A DNA stretch of 5,952 nucleotides from Actinomycetales bacterium (lineage in GTDB: Bacteria; Actinomycetota; Actinomycetes; Actinomycetales; Cellulomonadaceae). The position numbers and the translations under genes were made by a program. The DNA is taken from assembly GCA_015655615.1 (NCBI GenBank), contig JAATES010000224.1:1-5952 (forward strand), in the 5' to 3' direction. The notes below the pieces were generated by a model. The model did no database searches. It worked only from the letters and a program-made list of their open reading frames with translations, and was not told the origin of the DNA. Positions 1-5,485 of the stretch are shown in pieces (within the stretch, counting starts at the first letter, position 1; each line of letters opens with the position of its first letter).

Positions 1-2
1 AG

Positions 3-170
3 CAGTTCGGCCGGAACATGGTGATGGTGGGCCTGGGTAACCTGGTCGGCGGGGCGCTGGTGGGTCTCGCCTATGTGGCCGGGGAGCGGCGCACAGGGGA
101 TACGGAATCGGCCGCCTCAGGCGGAACAGCTCTGGTCGGCGTCGCCGTTCGCACCTCCGCACACAAGTAG
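3..170 (+). CDS. Formate/nitrite transporter (FNT) family channel, C-terminal fragment
   Basis: Reading from base 3 gives 55 residues and a TAG stop; the 5' part lies outside the window. The fragment contains NMVMVGLGNLVGGALVGLAY, which matches the last transmembrane helix of FNT channels (FocA/NirC/FdhC type), where an N-x(n)-GN-(I/L)-(I/V)-GGA motif is conserved. FNT proteins are pentameric inner-membrane channels for formate, nitrite or hydrosulfide. After this helix comes a soluble tail of about 28 residues, rich in Gly, Ala, Thr and Ser, ending in AHK; this is a normal cytoplasmic terminus. The substrate cannot be told from the fragment. The family call is based on one short motif, so it is fairly but not fully secure. 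Confidence 0.7.
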   Translation, partial: QFGRNMVMVGLGNLVGGALVGLAYVAGERRTGDTESAASGGTALVGVAVRTSAHK

Positions 171-192
171 GCACCCCGGAGGGGTGCCTACT
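166..192 (+). terminator. Strong hairpin overlapping the FNT stop codon, probable terminator
   Basis: The sequence AGTAGGCACCCC, a GGA loop and GGGGTGCCTACT form a perfect 12-bp stem with a 3-base loop. The TAG stop codon of the transporter gene (168-170) lies inside the left arm. No T-run follows, so this is not a classical intrinsic terminator. Strong hairpins without a U-tract directly after stop codons are common in actinobacteria and are usually taken as terminators or 3'-end stabilisers. Confidence 0.7.
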
Positions 193-440
193 CGCTGACA
201 GCTTGGATCGGATGAGTATCAAGCGCGCCGCGTGTTCGCCGTACCGATGACTCGCGGTCGACGTGCCCAATGTGAGCGGGCTTCCTCGCGTGTGGGTCTC
301 ATCGTCCCCATGTGCTGTTGTGCTCTCAGTTCTACTCCTGCTCCGGGCGGCGCGCCAGGGCTGGGACCGTTCCCTTTCCAGGTGAGACGGTCAGGGCCAC
401 GTTGTGAGAAACCACTCCGGATCGGACGGGGTACGGGGTG
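193..440. other. Intergenic region without a convincing gene
   Basis: This stretch separates two converging genes (the FNT fragment and the HAD hydrolase). A 70-codon plus-strand ORF crosses it (232-444), but its Cys/Pro/Arg-rich translation has no recognisable fold and I do not call it. I see only a weak hairpin, GCTTGGAT at 201-208 pairing with ATCAAGC at 218-224 with one bulged base. No tRNA cloverleaf and no repeat array were found. Confidence 0.5.
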
Positions 441-1232
441 CTAGGAGCGGTGCCGCCGGCGCCGGGACCACAGGCCCCAGAGCACGGCACCGGTCACCAG
501 GGCGAGCACCACCGTTGCCGTGATGGTCGAACGAGGCGTGGTGAGCTGGGACCACAGCGAGATGGGCCGTTCGAAGGCGAGAACGCCCCATCCCTCGTCG
601 TCGGCCAGGCGCCGCAGGGCCTTGTCGGGGTTGACGGCATACCCGAATCCGACGACGGCCAGCATGGGGGCGTCCGTGATGGAGTCGGAGTAGGCATAGG
701 AACGGCTGAGGTCGTAGCTCTGCTCCGCAGCCAGCTGCCGGATGGCGTCGGCCTTGTGCTCGCCATAGTTGTAGAACTCGATCTCGCCCGTGTAGCGGTC
801 GTCCACCACCTGCATGCGGCTTGCGATCGAGTGGTCCGCACCCAGCGCCGTGGCGATCGGTTCGACCAGCTCGCTGCCCGAGGCGGAGACCACCACGACA
901 TCGCGGCCGGCGGCGTGGTGCTCGGCAATGAGCGAGACCGCCTCGGCATACACATACGGATCGATGTACGTGTGCAGCGTCTCATTGACGATGGCGGAGA
1001 CCTGCGGGACGTCCCAGCCAGTGACGAGGTCAGACAGATACGCCCGCATCCGTTCAGTCTGGTCCTCATCCGCGCCGCCGATCATGTAGAGGAAATGGGC
1101 ATAGGCGCTGCGCAGCACCGAACGGCGATTGATCAAGCCTCCGGCGATGAAGGGTCGCGAGAACGCAGCGGCGCTGGACGTCGCGATGATCGTCTTGTCC
1201 AGGTCGAAGAACGCTGCTGTTCGTTGGGTCAC
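441..1232 (-). CDS. HAD-IB family hydrolase (SerB-like phosphatase) with C-terminal membrane anchor
   Basis: This 263-residue protein is a haloacid-dehalogenase-superfamily phosphatase of subfamily IB (phosphoserine-phosphatase-like). All four HAD motifs are visible: motif I FFDLDKT at 8-14 (nucleophile D10, acid/base D12), motif II VVVVSAS at 112-118 (S116), motif III K160 in GEHKADAI, and motif IV YSDSITD at 181-187 (D183, D187). These predict Mg2+-dependent phosphate-ester hydrolysis; the substrate is unknown. Residues about 237-255 (ITATVVLALVTGAVLWGLW) form one transmembrane helix followed by an Arg-rich tail, so the enzyme is likely held at the membrane with its catalytic domain in the cytoplasm. 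The start is GTG at 1232-1230; its Shine-Dalgarno sequence is weak (AGG about nine bases upstream). It is divergent from the ssd-tad operon across 130 bp, as Rv3661 is from Rv3660c in M. tuberculosis (recalled). Family assignment is secure; physiological role is not. Confidence 0.93.
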   Translation of the reverse strand: MTQRTAAFFDLDKTIIATSSAAAFSRPFIAGGLINRRSVLRSAYAHFLYMIGGADEDQTERMRAYLSDLVTGWDVPQVSAIVNETLHTYIDPYVYAEAVSLIAEHHAAGRDVVVVSASGSELVEPIATALGADHSIASRMQVVDDRYTGEIEFYNYGEHKADAIRQLAAEQSYDLSRSYAYSDSITDAPMLAVVGFGYAVNPDKALRRLADDEGWGVLAFERPISLWSQLTTPRSTITATVVLALVTGAVLWGLWSRRRRHRS

Positions 1233-1275
1233 AGACCGAGCCTAGTTGCTGCCTGTGACACCTGGGGGCTTGCTG

Positions 1276-1382
1276 TTCTCCACACCCGACTGATCTCCGG
1301 TCTTTCTCCACAGGGCTGCGGAGCCGAGGACGGGAGTACCGGCACAGGCGAACCATGGGCCTATGTCAACGTCCGTGGAGAA
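1276..1382. repeat. Repeated DnaA-box-like nonamer TTCTCCACA upstream of ssd
   Basis: TTCTCCACA occurs twice in direct orientation, at 1276-1284 and 1304-1312, with starts 28 bp apart, in the 130-bp region between the divergent HAD and ssd genes. Its 8-base core TTCTCCAC recurs on the minus strand at 1375-1382, just inside ssd. The nonamer differs from the actinobacterial DnaA box TTGTCCACA (and the general TTATCCACA) only at position 3. The repeats are seen directly; DnaA binding is an inference, and another regulator could use the same repeats. No convincing -35/-10 pair could be assigned in this spacer. Confidence 0.4.
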
Positions 1383-2181
1383 GAGCCGCATCAAGGCGCC
1401 GGGGCGTGCCGCGCACCTGATCCTGGTGGTCGGCGTTCGCGGGGGCCTTGGTGCCTCCAGCCTCGCCGCACATCTCGCGGCAGCCCACGGTGCCGTGCTG
1501 GTCGACCTCGACCCGGCCGGTCCAGGAGTGGAGGTCCTGCTGGGAATCGAATCGGCTCCCGGATTGCGGTGGTCCGACGTGCACGGTGCGCGGGGAAGCA
1601 TCGACGGCGAGTCGGTGGCGGAAGCCCTGCCGCGATGGTCGGGCATCGCCGTCTTGTCGGGCGACCGGCTCACGGGGTTCGACAGCGATCTCGAATCCAC
1701 CATGGCGGTGATCTCGGCACTGCATGACGTCGGGCACGTCGTCCTCGATCTTCCTCGGCAGCTTTTCGACTCGCCCTTGGGGGTGCTGTTGCGTGCGCAG
1801 GCCGGGGAACTCGTGATCGTGGTCGGGCAAGACCTCGTCAGCGTGGCCGGTGGCTGGGGGATGCTGCAGCGCGCTGCCACTCCGCCGGCTGAGCCCGACG
1901 CCGGGGCGCCCACGCTCCGGCTGGTGGTGCGCAGGCAGGCAGGGGCCGCACTGAGCGCGACAGAGGTCTCAGCGGGCCTCGGTCTCGATCTGGTCGCTGT
2001 CCTGGCTGAGCACCGAGGGCTCAGGGCGCAGGTGGAGTTCGGCCGTGGCCCCTCACCGGGGCCCCTCCGGAGGCGACATCGCGCGGTGCGAGCCGCCCTG
2101 GCTGGCCGCCCGGGGGGACCCGCCGTCGTGGCGGCTGCCCTGGCGAGTCTGCAGGAACGCCGCGGCAGGACCCCCCGGTGA
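1363..2181 (+). CDS. ssd: Septum-site-determining-like protein (Ssd/CpaE-like MinD-superfamily ATPase)
   Basis: The 272-residue protein belongs to the MinD/ParA/CpaE P-loop superfamily. The deviant Walker A segment GVRGGLGASS (24-33) keeps the glycines but has Arg and Ala where the two lysines of KGGxGK(T/S) normally lie. Walker A' is VLVDLDP (45-51) and the Walker B-like strand is HVVLDLP (125-131). The pattern DLDP-GV-LL followed by APGLRWSDV and a VLSG strand resembles Rv3660c (Ssd), as I recall it. Family members are linked to septum-site or pole selection and, as CpaE/TadZ, to positioning of Tad pilus machines. Here it is the first gene of the tad operon, which supports a TadZ-like role. 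It is shorter than the roughly 350-residue mycobacterial protein and begins almost directly at the P-loop strand, so the N-terminal receiver-like domain is missing. The C-terminus is Arg/Ala/Gly-rich. The ATG at 1363 has only a weak upstream SD; an ATG at 1355 is out of frame. Confidence 0.85.
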   Translation: MSTSVEKSRIKAPGRAAHLILVVGVRGGLGASSLAAHLAAAHGAVLVDLDPAGPGVEVLLGIESAPGLRWSDVHGARGSIDGESVAEALPRWSGIAVLSGDRLTGFDSDLESTMAVISALHDVGHVVLDLPRQLFDSPLGVLLRAQAGELVIVVGQDLVSVAGGWGMLQRAATPPAEPDAGAPTLRLVVRRQAGAALSATEVSAGLGLDLVAVLAEHRGLRAQVEFGRGPSPGPLRRRHRAVRAALAGRPGGPAVVAAALASLQERRGRTPR

Positions 2182-3356
2182 CGGGCTCGGTGAACTCGGA
2201 TGTCCGCGCCATGGCTGAGGCTGTCCGTACCGAGCTCCTCGACCATGATCGCGTGCTGACCCGGGGGGCCGTGGAACGCGCGGTGGCTGCCCATCCGGTC
2301 GTGCTGGCACGGGACACGTTCTCCGCCATGGTGGATGCGGTCTACGGGGAGCTCGCGGGCGCGGGTATCCTGCAACCGCTGCTGGAGGATCCTGCGGTCA
2401 CGGACGTACTGGTCAACGGCACGGAGCAAGTGTGGGTGGATCGCGGCCGGGGCCTCGAGCGCACGGAGGTCACCTTTCCTTCGCCTTCGCACTTGCGCGA
2501 TGTGGCGGTCAGGCTGGCATCCGCTGCTGGGTGCCGTCTCGACGACGCCCAGCCGACCGTGGACGGCCGGCTCCCGGACGGCACCAGACTCCACGCGGTG
2601 CTGCATCCGCTGGTCGAGCCCGCCGCTGTCCTGTCGCTCCGGGTCCCCCCTAGCCGCAGGCTCAGGCTGGCCGACCTTGTCGCCGCACAGTCAGTTCCGG
2701 CGTCCTGGTGCGGCGTCCTGGAAGGGCTGATCGGTTCGAAGGCGAGCTTCCTCGTGTCAGGCGCCACCGGCGCGGGAAAATCGACGCTGCTTGGCTCCCT
2801 GCTCGCCTTGGTCCCGCATGACGAGCGGATAGTGGTGATCGAAGAGGCCCACGAGCTCAAGCCTGAGCATCCACACGTTGTCTCGCTTCAGACCAGACGC
2901 CCCAACGCGGAGGGTGCTGGAGCAGTGGGGTTGACCCAACTGGTCCGTGAGGCACTACGCATGAGGCCTGACCGGGTGGTGCTGGGCGAGGCCCGTGGTG
3001 CGGAGATCCGCGAGCTCCTGACCGCACTGAACACGGGGCACGAGGGAGGCTGCGCGACGATCCATGCCAACGCGGCACGCGATGTGCCCGCGCGTCTGGT
3101 GGCGCTCGGCATGCTGGCAGGGATGTCCCCGGCCGTGGTGGCGAACCAAGCAGCAGCCGCCCTGAACGTAGTGATCCACATGGTCCGACGGCAGCATCCC
3201 CAAGGTGCGCGTCGATTCATCACTGAAATTGCGAGAGTCCGCAGTGATGCGCGAGGTGCCTTGCAGGTGGATGGTGCGTTGCGGTGGGACGGGCAGTCGG
3301 CACCGACCACCACGGAGCACTGGCCCGGCCTGGCTCGTCTGCTGGCACTGGCATGA
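2178..3356 (+). CDS. tadA: TadA/CpaF-family pilus assembly ATPase
   Basis: This 392-residue protein is a type II/IV secretion ATPase of the TadA (CpaF, VirB11-like) branch, the cytoplasmic hexameric motor that powers Flp pilus extension. The N-terminal domain (about 1-185) contains the typical segment ILQPLLEDPAVTDVLVNG (64-81). The C-terminal RecA-like domain has Walker A GATGAGKST (195-203, K201), the Asp box RIVVIEEAHEL (217-227), Walker B RPDRVVLGEARGAE (263-276), and the His box TGHEGGCATIHANAARD (286-302). All catalytic motifs are intact and the length fits the family. GTG at 2178 overlaps the TGA of ssd by four bases (GTGA), with AGGA at 2167-2170 seven bases upstream acting as the SD. 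The product would act with the Ssd/TadZ-like protein and the TadB/TadC platform encoded alongside. It is called tadA on motifs plus neighbours; it is unlikely to be a conjugation VirB11. Confidence 0.95.
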   Translation: MTGSVNSDVRAMAEAVRTELLDHDRVLTRGAVERAVAAHPVVLARDTFSAMVDAVYGELAGAGILQPLLEDPAVTDVLVNGTEQVWVDRGRGLERTEVTFPSPSHLRDVAVRLASAAGCRLDDAQPTVDGRLPDGTRLHAVLHPLVEPAAVLSLRVPPSRRLRLADLVAAQSVPASWCGVLEGLIGSKASFLVSGATGAGKSTLLGSLLALVPHDERIVVIEEAHELKPEHPHVVSLQTRRPNAEGAGAVGLTQLVREALRMRPDRVVLGEARGAEIRELLTALNTGHEGGCATIHANAARDVPARLVALGMLAGMSPAVVANQAAAALNVVIHMVRRQHPQGARRFITEIARVRSDARGALQVDGALRWDGQSAPTTTEHWPGLARLLALA

Positions 3357-3424
3357 GGGCGGCATCGCGGCGGAGGCCACCGGAGCATCATGGTCTCTCG
3401 CCGCGAAGGGTGTGGCAGCAGTGA
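3353..3424 (+). CDS. Possible 23-codon bridging ORF between tadA and tadB
   Basis: An ATG at 3353 overlaps the tadA stop as ATGA, and the reading frame closes with TGA at 3422-3424, which overlaps the tadB GTG at 3421 as GTGA. The predicted peptide is Arg/Pro/His-rich (begins MRAASRRRPPEHH) with no recognisable domain, membrane helix or signal peptide. No Shine-Dalgarno sequence precedes its ATG, so any translation would come from ribosomes terminating on tadA. Its likely value would be as a coupling element that delivers ribosomes to tadB, not as a functional protein. It could equally be chance in a short high-GC interval, so I rate it as possible only. Confidence 0.3.
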   Translation: MRAASRRRPPEHHGLSPRRVWQQ

Positions 3425-4035
3425 GGGCAACGGTCGTCCGGAGCCGACTGCGTCACCTCGTCACCAGGCAGATGACTCCTGTTGACCGTCAGGGCTCCGG
3501 CGTCGGGCTGCGCCTGACTCTGGCGACCGTGACGGCGGCCGTACGCGCGGGCACTCCTGCCGCACGAGCATGGGAGCGCTCGCGGGTCGCGGCAGACGCG
3601 CACGGCGTCCCGAGCCTTGATGCGCTGGTTGTCCTGTCGCGGGGGGACGTTCATCGCAAACGCCGTCAAGGTGGGGCGGTGGCGATCCAGCAGGCTGCTG
3701 CGGTACAGGGTGCGTGCCGGGTGGCCGCGGAACTCGGCACGCCGCTGGCCGATGTGCTCGACGAGGTGGCCTGCTCCATCCGGGCTCATCAGGAGGCTCA
3801 GGATGATCGCCAAGCGGCCCTCTCCGGTCCTCGTGCCAGCGCACAGGTCCTGGCCTGGCTGCCGGTGGCCACTGTCGGCCTGGCCATGCTTCTCGGCGCG
3901 CGACCTTGGAATGCGCTCTTCGACGGCGGACTGGGGAGTGCCTGCATGATGCTCGGACTGGCCTTGCTGTGGGCTGGGCGTCGTTGGACGGCGGCGTTGC
4001 TGCGGCGCGCGGAACGCGGCGGTGATCGCCGATGA
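3421..4035 (+). CDS. tadB: TadB-like type II secretion system F (platform) protein, short form
   Basis: With the GTG start at 3421 the protein has 204 residues. A T2SSF-type helical domain spans about 33-157 (RLTLATVTAAVRAGTPAARA, then LGTPLADVLDEVA), followed by two membrane helices at about 142-159 (QVLAWLPVATVGLAMLLG) and 171-187 (LGSACMMLGLALLWAG). T2SSF proteins form the inner-membrane platform of type II/IV pilus machines and contact the TadA motor. The frame is open upstream into tadA (to 3205), but a start there would overlap tadA by 150 bases. After tadA the only in-frame starts are GTG 3412 and GTG 3421; GAAGGG at 3405-3410 is well spaced (10 bases) only for 3421. Actinobacterial TadB proteins usually begin with a membrane helix and are about 60 residues longer; that helix is missing here. 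The stop overlaps the tadC ATG as ATGA. Confidence 0.85.
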   Translation: MRATVVRSRLRHLVTRQMTPVDRQGSGVGLRLTLATVTAAVRAGTPAARAWERSRVAADAHGVPSLDALVVLSRGDVHRKRRQGGAVAIQQAAAVQGACRVAAELGTPLADVLDEVACSIRAHQEAQDDRQAALSGPRASAQVLAWLPVATVGLAMLLGARPWNALFDGGLGSACMMLGLALLWAGRRWTAALLRRAERGGDRR

Positions 4036-4556
4036 GGATGCATGGCAGCGTTCAGTCGTGGGGAAGCCGGCGTCGCCTGAGGGGCGTTCTCCGGCCCCGG
4101 ATGGGTGAGGGCCAATCCGGGGCCGGTACAGAACTCGATGACGAGTTGCTCTGGGTGGTGATGGCGTCCGCGCTGCGATCAGGGGCCTCGCTGCTCCGCG
4201 CCCTCGATGTGGTGGCCGGCTCGGCCGGGAACGAGCAAGGCGGGCAACTCAGAGCGTTCGCGGTCCGTGTGCGCTGGGGCGCCTCGTGGGCGCAGGCTGC
4301 GGGTCACGCATCCGCGGCCCTGAGGCCGATGCTCCTGGCACTCGCACCTGCATGGGAGGTCGGTGCCAACGCGGACGCGGCACTGACGATGCTCGCGGAT
4401 GAACACCGCAGGGACCGCCAGGCCGCCGCGCGCACCAGAGCCGCCCGGCTCGCCGTCCATCTGGTGCTGCCGCTGGGATTGTGCTTCCTGCCCGCGTTCG
4501 TCTGCCTGGGGCTGGTGCCGCTGATCATGGCATTCGGCGGAGGCCTCGGGTGGTAG
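4032..4556 (+). CDS. tadC: TadC-like type II secretion system F (platform) protein
   Basis: This 174-residue protein is the second T2SSF-type platform component. A basic N-terminal stretch (1-35) precedes the T2SSF region (about 36-135), which includes LWVVMASALRSGASLLRALD, and LAPAWEVGANADAALTMLA at 104-122. A C-terminal membrane helix follows at about 141-168 (LAVHLVLPLGLCFLPAFVCL and on), a signature of actinobacterial TadC proteins such as Rv3657c (recalled). It probably pairs with TadB in the membrane beneath the pilus. The ATG at 4032 overlaps the tadB stop by four bases; an in-frame ATG lies two codons further on. It is the last gene of the operon: no Flp pilin or TadE-like gene follows, and a convergent unrelated gene ends 33 bases downstream. 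One of the usual C-terminal helices could have been missed in hand reading. Confidence 0.85.
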   Translation: MRMHGSVQSWGSRRRLRGVLRPRMGEGQSGAGTELDDELLWVVMASALRSGASLLRALDVVAGSAGNEQGGQLRAFAVRVRWGASWAQAAGHASAALRPMLLALAPAWEVGANADAALTMLADEHRRDRQAAARTRAARLAVHLVLPLGLCFLPAFVCLGLVPLIMAFGGGLGW

Positions 4557-4573
4557 CCCGATGGCGATGCTCC

Positions 4574-4591
4574 GGGGTCGACGCCGACCTC
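4574..4591. terminator. Possible bidirectional hairpin between tadC and the DUF4190/DUF5067 gene
   Basis: GGGGTCG (4574-4580), loop ACGC and CGACCTC (4585-4591) can form a 7-bp stem with one G-T wobble in the short gap between converging genes. It touches the minus-strand stop codon. A 10-bp palindrome, CTCAGCTGAG (4589-4598), overlaps its right arm. There is no T-run on either strand, so termination activity is only a guess. Confidence 0.35.
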
Positions 4592-5381
4592 AGCTGAGAG
4601 AGATCGTCGTCGATGCGAGGATCTCGTCATCGAAACTGATCAATTCTGAGAGTTCGATCGTGACATCGGACTTGTCAGCGAGAACGTACACCTCCTGCAC
4701 CTTGATCTCGGATCCCGGTTTGACGTCCTTCAGTGAATTCGACGAATCGTAGTCGTACTTGTCGTCGTCCAAGAGGATGGCCCGCTCCAACTGGACGCCA
4801 CCCTGAAATGCCTTGTCGGAGATCGAGAAACTGAAGTTCGCGTCCTCGTCACTGTTGTTCGTGAAGGTGTAATTGACCAACAGGGCCGCGTTCCCGTCGT
4901 AGTCTTTGACCTTTCGAGACTTTCCGATGGCGACCGCAAAGTCACTATCGGGTGACCCGTCGACGTCCGCTGTCGGTTCGTCTGCCGTGTCGGCGCTTGC
5001 GGTCTCGTCCACCGGCTCCTTCGTGGCTTCGACGGCCGCCTTGACCTTGTCGTTGGCGTCATCGACCGAATTGGCGAAAGCGACATTGACGATGATGCCG
5101 ATGATCAGCGCGAGAGACCCGAGCACGAGGCCTGCTGTGGCCAGCCCCTTGCCGGTGCCGAGCTTCTTGGACTTTGCCAGGCCCACGGCAGCCAGCACTG
5201 CGCCGACGACGCCGAGAACGATGCCACCGAGGTTGATCACCGGAATGAAGGACCCGAGAAAACCCAGCAACCCGAGGACGAAGCCTGCGATCGCGATCCC
5301 GTTGCTCGTCTTCACGGGAGTCGGCACGGGAGGGCCCGGCTGTGGTGCGGGTGAGGGCTGCGCCATGTCGTACTCGGGCAT
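4590..5381 (-). CDS. DUF4190-DUF5067 membrane protein
   Basis: This 263-residue protein begins with a Pro-rich segment (8-24), then a DUF4190-like hydrophobic region with membrane segments at about 27-67 (probably two helices, Gly-rich, with IVLGVVGAVLAAVGLAKSKK) and 79-104 (GLATAGLVLGSLALIIGIIV). An acidic linker follows (105-147, many Asp/Glu/Thr/Ala). The rest (about 147-260) resembles DUF5067, with the family-like patterns YDGNAALLVNYTFTNNSDED (161-180), an FSFSISDKAFQGG stretch and a KPGSEIKVQEVYVL strand. Three helices with the N-terminus inside would place the DUF5067 domain outside the cell, where it may bind a ligand or the cell surface; function is unknown. The ATG at 5381 has a good SD (GGAG, 5388-5391, six bases upstream). 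An alternative ATG at 5366 gives a protein five residues shorter. GC is about 49% in two sampled 60-base lines of the 3' half (4621-4680, 4801-4860), against 67% at 5161-5220, which hints at mosaic origin or acidic/Lys codon bias. Confidence 0.88.
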   Translation of the reverse strand: MPEYDMAQPSPAPQPGPPVPTPVKTSNGIAIAGFVLGLLGFLGSFIPVINLGGIVLGVVGAVLAAVGLAKSKKLGTGKGLATAGLVLGSLALIIGIIVNVAFANSVDDANDKVKAAVEATKEPVDETASADTADEPTADVDGSPDSDFAVAIGKSRKVKDYDGNAALLVNYTFTNNSDEDANFSFSISDKAFQGGVQLERAILLDDDKYDYDSSNSLKDVKPGSEIKVQEVYVLADKSDVTIELSELISFDDEILASTTISLS

Positions 5382-5425
5382 GAGTTTCTCCGTCAGTTAG
5401 TCGTTTGCCAGTTTTCCGGGCGCTG

Positions 5426-5442
5426 GTGCGGGCTGCTCGCAC
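5426..5442 (-). other. Short hairpin in the 5' leader of the DUF4190/DUF5067 gene
   Basis: GTGCG (5426-5430) and CGCAC (5438-5442) form a 5-bp stem with a 7-base loop in the presumed untranslated leader, between the proposed promoter and the SD. It is too short to claim a riboswitch or attenuator and is listed only as visible structure. Confidence 0.25.
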
Positions 5443-5456
5443 ACCGACACAGAGTG

Positions 5457-5485
5457 ATGGTAACGGTACATGTACCCGGGCACAA
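5457..5485 (-). promoter_or_regulatory. Candidate promoter for the DUF4190/DUF5067 gene
   Basis: On the minus strand TTGTGC (5485-5480) and TACCAT (5462-5457) are separated by 17 bases. They match TTGACA at three of six and TATAAT at four of six positions. The -10 element lies 76 bases upstream of the ATG at 5381, giving a leader of roughly 70 bases. The match is weak; the main support is the spacing and the perfect palindrome that fills the spacer. Confidence 0.3.
5465..5476. promoter_or_regulatory. Perfect 12-bp palindrome GGTACATGTACC, candidate operator
   Basis: GGTACATGTACC is identical to its own reverse complement. It lies in the space between two divergent genes (the DUF4190/DUF5067 gene and the XRE regulator) and between the proposed -35 and -10 of the former. 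This is where a repressor such as the adjacent XRE protein would typically bind. The palindrome is seen directly; the binding partner is inferred. Confidence 0.45.

Noticed and set aside
232..444. A 70-codon plus-strand ORF in the left intergenic region
   Set aside because: There is no SD, it has a Cys/Pro/Arg-rich composition, no recognisable motif, and it runs into the 3' end of the convergent HAD gene.
438..1727. A 429-codon plus-strand ORF covering the HAD gene and the start of ssd
   Set aside because: It is antisense to a gene with all HAD motifs and runs out of frame into ssd. Its translation is Arg/Gly/Asp/His-rich without a fold, which is typical of shadow frames in high-GC DNA.
2047..2063. 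Hairpin GGCCCC-TCACC-GGGGCC inside ssd
   Set aside because: It lies well within the reading frame and encodes a Gly/Pro-rich stretch; in high-GC coding DNA such 6-bp stems arise often.
1242..2606. A 454-codon minus-strand ORF opposite ssd and tadA
   Set aside because: The product is Ser/Arg/Pro/Thr-rich low-complexity sequence antisense to two clearly coding genes with conserved motifs.
3205..3420. tadB starting at GTG 3205
   Set aside because: This would overlap tadA by 150 bases and add residues that are a shadow of the tadA C-terminus. GTG 3421 has a better SD and a stop/start overlap.
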